NCBI GenBank assembly: GCA_012727435.1
Contig: JAAYHB010000026.1
Location: 1-58,957, forward strand
Reading direction: 5' to 3'
From: Clostridiales bacterium
Lineage (GTDB): Bacteria > Bacillota > Clostridia > Oscillospirales > CAG-272
DNA length: 58,957 nt
The translations under genes and the position numbers were made by a program. This document shows, in pieces, positions 1 to 9,915 of this stretch. The notes under the pieces are model-generated. The model was not told the DNA's origin and did not search any database. It saw only the letters and a program-made list of their open reading frames with translations. The stretch's first letter is position 1; every line of letters starts with the position of its first letter.

Positions 1-3000
1 GAGCGGCAGGCTTTTTTGGCACCGTCAAAATCTCCGGATGCAGGCCCAACCCCCTGCCTGAGGTATCCGAAATATCGTAGCTGTCGTCGCCCTCGTCGAG
101 CACGCCGGGGTAGAGCCGCGAGACCGAGAGTTTGGCCGGCAGGCGGGTCAGATGAGTGTAGGGATAAACAAAGGCAAAGCGCTCGTCAAAAAGCTTTTCA
201 AGCTCCGCGGGGTCGCAGTTCGGCCTTGACTCCTGTTCGGTCCTGCCGCGGTAACCGGCGGGTGGCAGCGGTACCGGCTGCGGAATATCGTTGTCTGTAA
301 GAATCTTTAACTCATACGGCGCGCCGGCCGGGGGCTCGGTATCAACCGAGAGCAGGAGCCAGTCGAGATAACTTTTTGCCGACAGGACGGCATAGCTGCC
401 GGAATACCGGCGCAAAATGCCGATATCTTCGAGCTTGTTCTCGAGTTTTTTTGAATACCGCGCGGTAAGGTACAGCCGCTCGCGGGCCCGGGTCATGGCG
501 ACATACAAGAGGCGCATTTCCTCCTCAACAACGCTTCTCTCGCGCTTCATTTCGGTCGTTCGCATGATCTGGTTGTTGACCCGGGCGAGCCCGGTCGGGT
601 CTTTGAGCCGCGCGGCCGGGCCGACTTCGGGGTCGGGGTGGAAGTCGGCATTTCTGATTTTCGAAAAATTAAACTGCATGGCGCAGCCAACCACAAAGCA
701 GATTTTAAACTCCAACCCCTTTGCGTGGTGGATGGTTATGACGTTGACCGCGTCCTCTCTCGGCTCTGCGGCCTCGGTTTCAAGTTTTGCAGAGGCTTCA
801 ATTGCGTTATTGAGATAGTAAATAAAATTATACAGCCCCCGGAAGGACCCCGCCTCGAATTTGCGGGCATACTCATACAGGCGGGTGAGCCGCTCGTGGC
901 TCTCGCTATCGTCGGCCAGCGAGAATACCGAGATGTCCCGCATGACCTGGCGCAGCAGCCGGTCGGCAGGGAGCGAGCGGGAGAGGACCCGGTAAGAGTT
1001 GAGTTTCTCAACCGCTCTCTTGCAGAGCTCGGCCAGAGTGCTCTCTCCTCCGGCGGCAAGCTCGAGGGCATCGTAGAGCGAAGAGGATTGCCCGGCCTGC
1101 CTGCGGATGCTGATAAGGTCGTCCATCGTAAAGCCGAAGAGCGGTGAGCGCAGGACGGCTGCAAGCGGAATATCCTTTTGCGGGTTGTCTATTACGGTGA
1201 GCAGGCTGATAACGAGCGACACGGCGGGGTCGTCGTAATACCCGCTTTCGTTGTCGCTGGCCACCGGAATGCCGAGGGCGCCCAGCGCCTCCGCGACCAT
1301 AGAGCAGGTCTCTCTCCTGCGGCAGAGAACCGCGATATCGCCGGGCTTTATCGGGGTGCCGTCGGCGTTCTTTCCCTCGCGCAAAAGGCGGGAGATTTCG
1401 CCGGCTATGTATCGCATCTCTGGTCGCGCGAGCTGAGAAGAGTCGTCCGGTGTGCCGGACTCGGTACTCTCGATGTTGTCAGTGTCATCGGCAGGCGCCG
1501 GGCTGTCGTCCTTGTGTATCAGAATGACGCTGACCGGGGGCGGCGTGTAACCGGCCGGCGGTTTCTTTGAGAAAATCAGGTCATCCTCGGGGACATACCC
1601 CAGCGAGGCGCAGGCCGGGAAAATGAGCGAGCAGACAAGGTTTACGAATTTTATTATATTCTCGTCGCACCTGAAGTTGTTTGACATGAATACCGAGAGC
1701 CCTCTTGGGTCGGGTCCATATCCCCGGTTTGCGTTCCAGAGCTTAAATTGGGAGCGGTAGCCCGAGAAGAGCGACGGCACGGCCCCCCTGAAGCTGTAAA
1801 TGCTCTGCTTGATGTCGCCGACCATGAAACGGTGACAAAAGGTCGACAGCGCCCGGAATATCATGTCCTGTATAAGGTCGACGTCCTGGTACTCGTCGAT
1901 GAGGATTTCGTCAAAGCGGGAAGCGTACTCACGGGCGATATCTGTCGGCTGCCCGTTTTTGTCGACCAGCAGGTCAAGCGTGATCCGTCTGATATCCTCA
2001 AAATCACAAATCCCGCGTGAGAGCTTTTCTTCGCGCAGCTCTTTTTCATATTGTGACAAAAAATCATAAAGTGTGCGGCAGATTTCGACGGTTTTTCTGA
2101 ATGTGTCGGGAATTGCGCTGCCCGGTCGGGAGAAATATTCGGAGGCTATTTTTCTGAGCCTGCCGTTTATTTTGTCGCGCCGGGCCTTGTACCGCTCGCT
2201 CTGGGGTGTCTTAGGTCTGGCCGACTTAAGCCTCATCGGAGAGCGCGAGAGGGCTGTCCGGCGGGCGGCGTCGTAATCGCGGGCCCTTATCGCGTCAATC
2301 AGTGAGAGTATGTATTCGCGGTCGGCAGTAAAAGCCTCGGAGTAGGGCGCGCACTCTGTTGCGCTGCTGCAAAAATCGGCAAGAGACGAGTCAAGGATCC
2401 AGACATAGTATTCGAGCTCCTCGCAGAGCCGGGCTGCCAGGACCTCGCCGGCGCGGGTGTTGAAGAAACCGACACCGGCTTCATTTTCAAGTATGCCGGC
2501 GTAAGTGTTCAGGAATCCGACACCCTCGGGGAACATCCGGATATCTTCATACAGTTTGATGAAGAAATCCGAAAGCTGCCGGTCGTCGCGGTTGCCGGTG
2601 AAGTGATCTGCGAGCTCGGGAAATCCCCCCCCGGCGGTAAAGCTGCGGTTGACAAGGCTCTCCATGACAGACATCTGGAGCAGGGTCAGCTCGGCTTCAT
2701 CGGCGATACGGTAGCCCGCCGGGAGATTTGTGCGCTGAAAGTAGGTCTTGACTATATCGTTATAGAAGGCGTCGATTGTGCAGATTTTAGCCGAGCCGAG
2801 CAGCATTAGCTGACTTGCCAGTCGGGTGTTGTCGGGTTCGGCCAGAAGGCGCTCTGCGAGGGCTTTTGAGATTCGTTGGCGCAGCTCGGCGGCGGCGGCG
2901 CGGGTGAAGGTGACTGCAAGTATCCGCGTTATGTCAAGAGGATTATCTTCTCGGGTGAGGGCGCGGATAATACGCTCGGTCAGCGCCGCGGTTTTGCCCG

Positions 3001-3082
3001 AGCCGGCGGCAGCCGAGACCAAAAGGTCGCAGCCACGTATATTTATGGCGGCCTCTTGTGCCGCGGTCCATTCAGGAGGCAT
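1..3082 (-). CDS. addA: ATP-dependent helicase/nuclease subunit A (AddA), partial, C-terminus off the left edge
   Basis: AddA is the UvrD-like helicase and nuclease half of the AddAB complex, which resects double-strand breaks for recombination. About 1027 codons are present. Near the N-terminus a Walker A motif (SAAAGSGKTAALTERI) follows MPPEWTAAQEAAI. Motif II (IDEYQDVD) lies near 1890. Motif HHAKGLEFK lies near 740 and motif VI (LLYVAMTRARERLYLT) near 490. The usual protein is about 1200 residues, so the RecB-type nuclease domain is missing because of the window edge; the frame is open to base 1. The start at 3082 is preceded by a GGGAG ribosome site and lies 20 nt after the addB stop, so the two are co-transcribed. 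Confidence 0.95.
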   Translation of the reverse strand, partial: MPPEWTAAQEAAINIRGCDLLVSAAAGSGKTAALTERIIRALTREDNPLDITRILAVTFTRAAAAELRQRISKALAERLLAEPDNTRLASQLMLLGSAKICTIDAFYNDIVKTYFQRTNLPAGYRIADEAELTLLQMSVMESLVNRSFTAGGGFPELADHFTGNRDDRQLSDFFIKLYEDIRMFPEGVGFLNTYAGILENEAGVGFFNTRAGEVLAARLCEELEYYVWILDSSLADFCSSATECAPYSEAFTADREYILSLIDAIRARDYDAARRTALSRSPMRLKSARPKTPQSERYKARRDKINGRLRKIASEYFSRPGSAIPDTFRKTVEICRTLYDFLSQYEKELREEKLSRGICDFEDIRRITLDLLVDKNGQPTDIAREYASRFDEILIDEYQDVDLIQDMIFRALSTFCHRFMVGDIKQSIYSFRGAVPSLFSGYRSQFKLWNANRGYGPDPRGLSVFMSNNFRCDENIIKFVNLVCSLIFPACASLGYVPEDDLIFSKKPPAGYTPPPVSVILIHKDDSPAPADDTDNIESTESGTPDDSSQLARPEMRYIAGEISRLLREGKNADGTPIKPGDIAVLCRRRETCSMVAEALGALGIPVASDNESGYYDDPAVSLVISLLTVIDNPQKDIPLAAVLRSPLFGFTMDDLISIRRQAGQSSSLYDALELAAGGESTLAELCKRAVEKLNSYRVLSRSLPADRLLRQVMRDISVFSLADDSESHERLTRLYEYARKFEAGSFRGLYNFIYYLNNAIEASAKLETEAAEPREDAVNVITIHHAKGLEFKICFVVGCAMQFNFSKIRNADFHPDPEVGPAARLKDPTGLARVNNQIMRTTEMKRERSVVEEEMRLLYVAMTRARERLYLTARYSKKLENKLEDIGILRRYSGSYAVLSAKSYLDWLLLSVDTEPPAGAPYELKILTDNDIPQPVPLPPAGYRGRTEQESRPNCDPAELEKLFDERFAFVYPYTHLTRLPAKLSVSRLYPGVLDEGDDSYDISDTSGRGLGLHPEILTVPKKPAA

Positions 3083-3102
3083 AATACAATCTCCCTTCCA
3101 TG

Positions 3103-6100
3103 CTATTTTTTCTTCCGCCCGGAGGGCTTGGCGCTTCGGCAGACCGCCCCGAACCTGCACAGGTCGCAGGGCGAATCCCCTCGGTGGATTTTCGGGGCGG
3201 CCGACGCCCTGCCCGAGCGCATTTCGGCTGTAATGCGGCTGATTGTCTCAGCAATGCTGTCATATAACGAGTAAAACTCGTCAATATCGAGCAGATTATT
3301 GCCCTTTATGATGCCTTTCGAGTCCTTTTTCGCGCCGCCGAGAAAGCGTGGGTCAAAGTTGTCGTTCATGGCGGCAAGAATACCATCGTCAGAGCAAAGC
3401 GGGCCCGACCGTTTGATTTGCGCCAACGCCATCTTAAGTATTTGCTCCTCGCTCAAATCATCGTCGACCGTGACGAGCGGGAGGTTGGCCGAGAGGTAGA
3501 GCGCGCCGGCGGGATATATTTTGCCCCCCGGCGGGCAGCCGAGCGCCCGGCGGAATTCCTGCGAGGGGTTGCGGCAGAGCGCGAAGAGGTAGAGGAGGAG
3601 CTGCAACCCGAGGCCTTCTTTGAGGTCGTCGGGGGAATATACCTTCTCTCCGGTTTTGTAATCTACCACCCGGATAAATACATCGTCCCCCCGGCGGAAG
3701 AGATCGACCCGGTCGACCACCCCCCGGATTCTCACCCGCTCGCCGTCGGGACCTCTAAACTCGGCCGGCTCGGGGAAAGTGGGGTCGCTGCCGTCGAGCT
3801 TCAATTCAAAGAAAGCCGGGGTAAAGAGGCTGTGCCTGAATTCCTCGCGGATATTCGAGATGAGGACCAGCGTTATCCGGCGCAGGCGGAAGAACAGGTA
3901 TTCGAGCCGGCTCCCGCGCTCTGTATTGTCGGGGATAATCCGCCCGGCATATTCTTCAATAATCTGGTCTGAAAGCGCGGCTATTTCTGCGTCCGTGAGC
4001 TCGGTATTTAACTTTCCGCCGCGCAACGCCTCGCGCATGAAGCGCTCCATGACATAGTGGATAAAGCTGCCGGCATTATTATATGAAAATTCAGCCTTCC
4101 CGCTCTCGCGCAGGTCGAGCACATAATTGCAAAAATAACCGAAGGGGCAGAGCACATAGCTCTCAAGCCTCGTCTGTGATAATGCGATGTCGCCGAAGAG
4201 CTGGGCGGCGCTTGAGGGGCTGATTCTGCACTCTGAGTCGGACAGCGGTGTCTTGAGCGCGGCAAGCCGGGGCGCCATTCCGTCAAGCTTTTCAAGAGAG
4301 GCGCGCAGCGCCGCGGCCTCGGGGGAGTCTCCGAGCGATTTTAGGTATTCGACCGCCGTCTCGGGTGTCTGCAGGCGGAATAACAGATCGGTGCTATCAT
4401 ATTCGGTGACCGCAAGGTCGGCGAAGAGCGCCTGCAGGCGGGCTATGACCTGCGAGGGCTGACGGCGGGAGCCTGATGGCGAGGCTTCGGAATAGGTAAT
4501 CATGAGCAACTCCGAGGCTGCAGTGAGGGTGCGGTATACAAAGAACAGTTCGTCCGAGGCGCGCAGGGCCGGGTCGCCCGAGAGCTGTATTCCCAGCTTT
4601 GCAAGCAAAAGCCGGTCGGTTCCGCTGAAAACGCCGCTGTCGCCGACCTCGGCGGGGAACTCCCCCTCGTTCATCCCCAGCGCTATGACAAACCGGGGCG
4701 AGTCGACACGCAGGAGCGACGCCGAGCCTATTATGACCTCGTCCTGCCGCGTGGGCAGCGAGCCTATGTCGGTGTTGTCAAACACGAGCTTCAATGCACA
4801 GGCAAATTCCTCGCAGTCAAGCTTGATATCGGGCAGCGCCGACGAAATTTTTTCAAGGGCGTTGATGTATATGTCATATAGCCGCAGCGTCTCGCCGGCG
4901 CAGCGCAGGTTGCCGGCCGCCCGCTCGCGTTCGGCAAGCTCAAACAGGCGGGTGCGGATGTCGAGGGCTTCGGTGTATTCATAGAGCGCCCGGCACATGC
5001 CGCGCAGGTCGTCTGCCGCGTCAAGCGAGGTGAAAAGACTAACAAGCGGGGGGACCAGCCGGTTCTTGACACTGTTGGCGATGCGGAGTATTTCGGCTCC
5101 GCGCTCGCTCAGCTCGGTGACGTATCCGTCGGGGTTCATGCTCCAGCGCTCTTCGAGAAAGCTCCGGCCGTTTATATTCCATGTAGTACAGTAATCCTCG
5201 AATATGTCGGCCTCACGCTCGTCTATGCCGCAGAGCCCGGTCTTGAGGTATGAGATAACGTCGCTCTGCCGCCAGTTCCGGGTCTTGATCCGGAAGGCCG
5301 ACAAAATCAGCTTGACCAGCGGCTTTGAGGAGAGATCGGTGCGCTCCGAAAGAAAATAAGGGATGCCGAATTTGTCGAACACCGCGTCGACAATGCCAGC
5401 CCATGCCCCGGCGTCGCGCATTATCACCGCAATGTCGCGGCAGCGCATACCCCGGCGCAGTTCTGTGAGTATGGCGGCCGCGGCGGCTTCGGCTTCGGAA
5501 TATCTATTGCGACAGGAAAATATCCTGATATTCTTTGCCGGGACAGCCTCGGATTCGGGGATTTCCGGGCAGTCCATGCGCCAGAGGTACTTCTCAAGCA
5601 GAGCAAGTTCCGGCGAGGAAAAGCGCTTCGGTTCGCCGAGCTTGACAATGTTGCACCTCCCGCGCTCGGCTGCCAGCCGGCAAAGCCGCTTTGCGGTGTC
5701 TCGCAGGGTCGCAAAATGAATCTGCCGGCTCTCGGGTCCTTCGCAGCCGATGGTAATCGTGACCGAGTCGGCCTGCCGGAAAATCTGCTTGATTATGGCA
5801 TACTCCTGCGCTGTATAGCTGGTAAAGGAATCTATGTAGACATGTTTGCCCGAGAAGAAGTCGTGCTCATTGAGCAGCTCGGCTGCCTTGGTCAGATCGT
5901 CAGAGGCGTCGTCATAGCTTTGAGTTACAAGGTTTTGATATGAAGCCACTATCAGCGAGATGTCGAGCAGTCGGGCGCGCAGGGCGCTGGCCTCGGGCAG
6001 CTTTTTTGCCGCAACCTCAAGTTCAGCCGGGCTTACCGCCGCGGCCTTAAGCTCGCCGGCTGCCGAGAGCATAAGCGGGGCGAGCCGGGCAGCGTCGGCG

Positions 6101-6438
6101 GGGCTTGATGCCGGCCGGCCGTATTCTTCAAGTATGGGGGCGAGCTCACGCAGGTTATTCCACATGAGCAGCGACTTCATGCCGGTGTCGATGTAATTAT
6201 AGGAAAGCCCGCCGTATTCCCTGAAAATCTTGTTGGCGAGCCGGGTGAAGTTGAGGACTTCAAAGCAGAGCTGTGCCGAGGGAGGCAGGATTTTGGTGTA
6301 CCTGCGCTCGGCGACATAGGTCTGCTGCTCGGGAACAATCAGATAAGCCTCCCGACCGGCAGCGACGTCGGCTGTTATTTGTTCTTCTATGTAAGCCGAT
6401 TTCCCGCTTCCGGACACGCCGAAAACCAGGTTTATCAT
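3103..6438 (-). CDS. addB: ATP-dependent helicase/nuclease subunit B (AddB)
   Basis: AddB is the partner of AddA in double-strand-break resection; in this family it carries an inactive-type helicase fold, a nuclease and an iron-sulfur cluster. The 1111-residue length is typical. A Walker A motif opens the protein (GVSGSGKS, about residues 7-14). The nuclease motif VVDYKTG lies at roughly residue 920, followed by a QLLLY motif. Four cysteines in the family's 4Fe-4S spacing are visible: one in LCPFGYFC and three in the C-terminal CDLCRFGAVC. It lies 45 nt downstream of queG and just upstream of addA on the same strand, which suggests one operon. It ends with a TAG stop. Confidence 0.96.
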   Translation of the reverse strand: MINLVFGVSGSGKSAYIEEQITADVAAGREAYLIVPEQQTYVAERRYTKILPPSAQLCFEVLNFTRLANKIFREYGGLSYNYIDTGMKSLLMWNNLRELAPILEEYGRPASSPADAARLAPLMLSAAGELKAAAVSPAELEVAAKKLPEASALRARLLDISLIVASYQNLVTQSYDDASDDLTKAAELLNEHDFFSGKHVYIDSFTSYTAQEYAIIKQIFRQADSVTITIGCEGPESRQIHFATLRDTAKRLCRLAAERGRCNIVKLGEPKRFSSPELALLEKYLWRMDCPEIPESEAVPAKNIRIFSCRNRYSEAEAAAAAILTELRRGMRCRDIAVIMRDAGAWAGIVDAVFDKFGIPYFLSERTDLSSKPLVKLILSAFRIKTRNWRQSDVISYLKTGLCGIDEREADIFEDYCTTWNINGRSFLEERWSMNPDGYVTELSERGAEILRIANSVKNRLVPPLVSLFTSLDAADDLRGMCRALYEYTEALDIRTRLFELAERERAAGNLRCAGETLRLYDIYINALEKISSALPDIKLDCEEFACALKLVFDNTDIGSLPTRQDEVIIGSASLLRVDSPRFVIALGMNEGEFPAEVGDSGVFSGTDRLLLAKLGIQLSGDPALRASDELFFVYRTLTAASELLMITYSEASPSGSRRQPSQVIARLQALFADLAVTEYDSTDLLFRLQTPETAVEYLKSLGDSPEAAALRASLEKLDGMAPRLAALKTPLSDSECRISPSSAAQLFGDIALSQTRLESYVLCPFGYFCNYVLDLRESGKAEFSYNNAGSFIHYVMERFMREALRGGKLNTELTDAEIAALSDQIIEEYAGRIIPDNTERGSRLEYLFFRLRRITLVLISNIREEFRHSLFTPAFFELKLDGSDPTFPEPAEFRGPDGERVRIRGVVDRVDLFRRGDDVFIRVVDYKTGEKVYSPDDLKEGLGLQLLLYLFALCRNPSQEFRRALGCPPGGKIYPAGALYLSANLPLVTVDDDLSEEQILKMALAQIKRSGPLCSDDGILAAMNDNFDPRFLGGAKKDSKGIIKGNNLLDIDEFYSLYDSIAETISRITAEMRSGRASAAPKIHRGDSPCDLCRFGAVCRSAKPSGRKKK

Positions 6439-6483
6439 GCGCCTGTCCTTTCTGTTCGGATCTTTTTTGATGGCAGTTACCGG

Positions 6484-7347
6484 TCAGACTTTTTCGGTAC
6501 CGCCGGCTGTGCCTGGCTTGCTTTTTTCGATCAGCTCAAGGTTTCGCAGTATTGTCTCCCTGCCGCGCCAGGAATATGCCCGTTTTGAGAACTCCTCGTC
6601 GCTCATAGATAAAACAAGCTCTCTTGTCAGGCGCGGGGTGAGCGCGCGCAGAAAGTACGGGATACTTGTATAAATACTCCCGCGGGAGCGCGCGGCGCCG
6701 GTATGAGGGCAGACTTCCTGACAGATGTCGCATCCCCAGGCAAAGCCGTATTTGGCTATCATGTTCCTTTCATCCTCGCTCAGCTCGCCCTTCTTTTGCG
6801 TGACGGCTGACAGGCAGCCGCCGGAGAGACCATATGGGCAGGCGGCGGCGCAGAGGTTGCAGTTCTCGCAGAGGGCGGAATTTCGTACGTCAGGTATAAC
6901 AGCATCCTCGCCGACTGCCGTGTCGGGGTCGGCAATAATCTCGCCGAGAAAAACATACGAGGAATACGGCCCGGTTATAAGCAGCCCGTGCCGCCCTACA
7001 CAGCCCAGTCCGGCGGCAGCCGCGGCGGCGCGCTCGTCGATGGGGGAGTGGTCGGTAAAGCCGGCAAACCTATGCCCCGGAAATTTTTCCCGAAGGCGCG
7101 GTAGGATGTCGTCAAAGAGACCGGTGAAAAACCTGTGGTAATCCTCGGGCACGGCATATGCCGAGATATTTGGCTTGGCTCCGGTGGGGGCAAGGTAGGG
7201 GACCGCAAAAACAAACACCCTGCCGCCCGGCCCGATGCCGTGTTTCTCCAAAAGATACGGGCGGATAACCCGGCAGGATGACAGCGGCAGCGAGCCGCAG
7301 AGCGTGATATTATGCTCAGAGAGGATTTCGCGGATATAACCGAGCAT
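6484..7347 (-). CDS. queG: epoxyqueuosine reductase QueG
   Basis: QueG reduces epoxyqueuosine to queuosine in tRNA, using cobalamin and two 4Fe-4S clusters. The cysteine pattern is intact: CENCNLCAAACP followed by GGC, then CDICQEVCPHTG, which fits two ferredoxin-like clusters. The substrate-domain sequence AGLGCVGRHGLL is also family-typical. I place the start at 7347 instead of the upstream ATG at 7371, because GGGAGG sits 8 nt before 7347; the product is then 287 residues, a little short for the family. A tgt gene in the same window (45253) makes the queuosine pathway coherent. The protein needs B12, and the window also carries a B12-regulated uptake unit near 22.0-23.4 kb. Confidence 0.9.
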   Translation of the reverse strand: MLGYIREILSEHNITLCGSLPLSSCRVIRPYLLEKHGIGPGGRVFVFAVPYLAPTGAKPNISAYAVPEDYHRFFTGLFDDILPRLREKFPGHRFAGFTDHSPIDERAAAAAAGLGCVGRHGLLITGPYSSYVFLGEIIADPDTAVGEDAVIPDVRNSALCENCNLCAAACPYGLSGGCLSAVTQKKGELSEDERNMIAKYGFAWGCDICQEVCPHTGAARSRGSIYTSIPYFLRALTPRLTRELVLSMSDEEFSKRAYSWRGRETILRNLELIEKSKPGTAGGTEKV

Positions 7348-7542
7348 TGTCGAGCCTCCCTTGGCCGTCATCGGCCTTCTGTTTAGTATATTATAACAGA
7401 AAAACGGCCCTAAAACAACAAATCCGGCGGCAAAATCCCGGCGGAACCTGCCCGGCCGGGCCGGTGCTTGGTTCTGTAGTTTCTGTAAATGCTAATTTCT
7501 AATTTTTTCAAAGCATTTCAGTGACTTTTTATTGACCCGTCA

Positions 7543-7548
7543 TATAAT
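7543..7548 (+). promoter_or_regulatory. possible -10 element upstream of htrA
   Basis: A TATAAT hexamer lies 52 nt before the htrA-like start. No good -35 hexamer sits 16-18 nt upstream; GTGACT at 7521-7526 is the best candidate. TTGACC at 7532-7537 is far too close to pair with it. The rest of the 7348-7599 spacer shows nothing else I recognise. Confidence 0.3.
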
Positions 7549-7599
7549 CGTCACATTAGGTTTCTATAATTTAAGCGAAACAGAAAACGGAGGATGATT

Positions 7600-9057
7600 A
7601 TGAACAACAACGAGCTTGACAATACAAGGCAGGACAGCTCGGATAATAAAAAAGAGGCGCAGACTCCGGGGCAGGGCACAGACCCAAAGGCGCCCGAAAA
7701 CCAGCAAAGAGTTTTTTCTGTAGGAGGTGACGGTATGAATAACAAGGATGATTTTACGCCGTCCTACTATATCGGCAACGAATATTCGTACAGGATAGAA
7801 GACAAACCCGGCAGCCGGGGGATGTACGCCGAACCCCCGAGAGGGCAGCGAAAGAGACGGGGTAGCCGGTCGTGGGTGATTGCACTGGCGATTGTAGCCT
7901 TGATGATCATGTCGGCGCTTGCCGGCTTTGGCGGCACCCTGATTGCCAATGAATATTTTTCAGGTGACAGGTATGCAGCCGAGACTACCGCAGCCGGCGA
8001 AGCCGAGGACACGCAGGCCGTTACCTCAAACGATTCGACAGTGCTGATAATCAAAAACAACGGCTCAAAGCAGGTCGAAACAGTCACCGGAAGTGTCGGT
8101 GACGATAATCTGAGCCTGCCCGATGTAGTTGAGCTCGTCAAGGACTCGGTGGTTGAAATCGCTACTGAAATAAGTAACTATGTCGGCAGGCGCGTTATCA
8201 GCGGCGCGGGCTCGGGCGTTATAATCGGCGTATCCAATGACAAGAAGACTGCTTATATTGTGACAAACAACCATGTCATATCGGGTGCAGACACCATAAT
8301 GGTAAGACTCACCAATGGCAACGAGTATGAGGCCGTGCTCTGCGGTGCCGACTCTATTACCGACATTGCCGTGCTGACAATCACGCCCGACGAGGATGTG
8401 ACGGTGGCACAGCTCGGCTCGAGCGCTTCCCTTAGAATCGGGGAGACGGTTATCGCCATCGGAAACCCGCTCGGCGAACTCGGCGGCACGGTGACCGAAG
8501 GTATTATAAGCGGACTGGCGCGCGAGGTCGCAATTGACGGAATTCCCATGACCCTGCTGCAGACCAGCGCCCCTGTCAACCCCGGCAACTCGGGAGGCGG
8601 GCTCTTCAACATGAGGGGCGAGCTTATCGGGATAGTCAATGCAAAGTCCTCTGGGGCCAACATCGATAATATCGGATTTGCTATTCCGATTGACACGGCG
8701 TACGAAATCGCCGTTGAACTGATTGAGTACGGATATGTTACCGGCCGGGTCGAAGCAGGGCTCAAGCTGGTAGAGATAAACGACACGTTAACTGCATTTG
8801 ATTACGGTGTCAGTACCTTCGGCGTTTATGTTGAGGAGTCAAAATACACAAATGACATAAAGCGCGGCGACCGGATTGTTTCTGTCAACAGTATCGAGGT
8901 ATCGACCATAGCTGAAATACGGAATATCCTCAGCGGCTGCTCGGTAGGCGAGACGATAACAATCAGGGTTTCAAGACAGGGTCGGCAGATTGACGTCAAG
9001 CTCACGCTCCGCGAATATATTCCCACAGAAGCACAGAAAGATTCAAATTCACAGTAA
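7600..9057 (+). CDS. HtrA/DegP-like membrane-anchored serine protease with PDZ domain
   Basis: This is a trypsin-like S1C protease that degrades or handles misfolded envelope proteins. The order is a polar cytoplasmic N-terminus of about 90 residues, one transmembrane segment (near residues 91-113), a protease domain and a C-terminal PDZ domain. The triad is visible as His225 in TNNHVISG, Asp255 in SITDIAVLT and Ser331 in GNSGGGLF. The start is 7600: GGAGG at 7589-7593 ends immediately before another ATG at 7594, so that upstream codon cannot use it. A two-component system and a sortase follow on the same strand, which fits an envelope-quality role, although a separate promoter precedes the regulator. 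Confidence 0.93.
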   Translation: MNNNELDNTRQDSSDNKKEAQTPGQGTDPKAPENQQRVFSVGGDGMNNKDDFTPSYYIGNEYSYRIEDKPGSRGMYAEPPRGQRKRRGSRSWVIALAIVALMIMSALAGFGGTLIANEYFSGDRYAAETTAAGEAEDTQAVTSNDSTVLIIKNNGSKQVETVTGSVGDDNLSLPDVVELVKDSVVEIATEISNYVGRRVISGAGSGVIIGVSNDKKTAYIVTNNHVISGADTIMVRLTNGNEYEAVLCGADSITDIAVLTITPDEDVTVAQLGSSASLRIGETVIAIGNPLGELGGTVTEGIISGLAREVAIDGIPMTLLQTSAPVNPGNSGGGLFNMRGELIGIVNAKSSGANIDNIGFAIPIDTAYEIAVELIEYGYVTGRVEAGLKLVEINDTLTAFDYGVSTFGVYVEESKYTNDIKRGDRIVSVNSIEVSTIAEIRNILSGCSVGETITIRVSRQGRQIDVKLTLREYIPTEAQKDSNSQ

Positions 9058-9062
9058 AATAA

Positions 9063-9091
9063 GCCGCCGGAGTACATGCTGCTCCGGCGGC
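9063..9091 (+). terminator. GC-rich hairpin after the htrA-like gene
   Basis: A perfect 10-bp stem (GCCGCCGGAG with CTCCGGCGGC) and 9-nt loop lie just after the htrA stop at 9057. No T-run follows on the plus strand, so termination would be weak; it may instead be a processing or stability element. Confidence 0.45.
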
Positions 9092-9140
9092 ATAAAAGCA
9101 AGGAGGGAAATCCGGGTCGGGCAGTGCGGATAATTGCATG

Positions 9141-9169
9141 TTGAAAAATGTTTTTGAGTGAGATATAAT
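9141..9169 (+). promoter_or_regulatory. promoter of the two-component system
   Basis: TTGAAA at 9141-9146 and TATAAT at 9164-9169 are separated by 17 nt, and the response-regulator start lies 32 nt further on. This is a strong vegetative-type promoter. Confidence 0.75.
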
Positions 9170-9201
9170 ATAACTGACCCTAACAGAAAGGGGGAGACGG
9201 C

Positions 9202-9894
9202 ATGTACAACATTCTTGTGGTCGACGACGAGGCGAGAATCCGCACGATTATAAGGAAATACGCCGAATTTGAGGGCCATACCGTCGACGAGGCTACCGAC
9301 GGAATGGACGCCATCAACAAATGCAGGCGCACGAAATACGACATTATAATCATGGATATCATGATGCCCGAGCTTGACGGCTTTTCGGCCTGCCGCGAAA
9401 TCCGAAAGACATCGGACACCCCGATAATCATGCTTTCGGCGCGGGGCGAAGAATACGATAAAATCAACGGTTTTGAGCTTGGAATCGACGATTATGTGGT
9501 CAAGCCCTTCTCCCCGAAGGAGCTGATGCTGAGAATCAATGCGGTCATGAGGCGCACGCGGGGAGAACAAAACCGTCAGGGTGAGCGCAAAAACGAGGTT
9601 ATCGAGCTTGACGGCGGCGGGCTCAAGGCAGACCTCACCGCACGGCTGGTATATGTCGACGGCAAGCGGGTGGATATGTCGCCCAAGGAATATGACCTGT
9701 TTTTCTATATGCTGAAAAACCGCAATATCGCGCTCTCGCGCGAAAAGCTGATAAACGAGGTCTGGGGCTATGACTTCTACGGCGACGCCCGTACGCTCGA
9801 CACTCATATAAAGCTGCTCCGAAAAAGCCTCGGAAGATATGCAAAATACATTGTGACGCTCAGGGGAGTAGGCTATAGATTCGAAGAAAACTGA
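9202..9894 (+). CDS. OmpR/PhoB-family response regulator
   Basis: The protein has an N-terminal receiver domain and a C-terminal winged-helix DNA-binding domain, 230 residues in all. The acidic pair near residues 8-9 (VVDDE), the phospho-acceptor Asp52 (IIIMDIMMP) and Lys101 (VVKPF) are present. The output domain has the family's SPKEYDLFFYML and DTHIKLLRKSL segments and ends in RGVGYRFEE. It is phosphorylated, by inference, by the sensor kinase that starts 22 nt downstream. The target genes are not visible, but the adjoining protease and sortase suggest an envelope signal. Confidence 0.95.
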   Translation: MYNILVVDDEARIRTIIRKYAEFEGHTVDEATDGMDAINKCRRTKYDIIIMDIMMPELDGFSACREIRKTSDTPIIMLSARGEEYDKINGFELGIDDYVVKPFSPKELMLRINAVMRRTRGEQNRQGERKNEVIELDGGGLKADLTARLVYVDGKRVDMSPKEYDLFFYMLKNRNIALSREKLINEVWGYDFYGDARTLDTHIKLLRKSLGRYAKYIVTLRGVGYRFEEN

Positions 9895-9915
9895 CCGTCC
9901 CGGGAGGCGTTTGAG

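Noticed and set aside
7532-7548. TTGACC followed by TATAAT as an htrA promoter
   Set aside because: The two hexamers are only 5 nt apart, which is incompatible with a sigma-70-type promoter.
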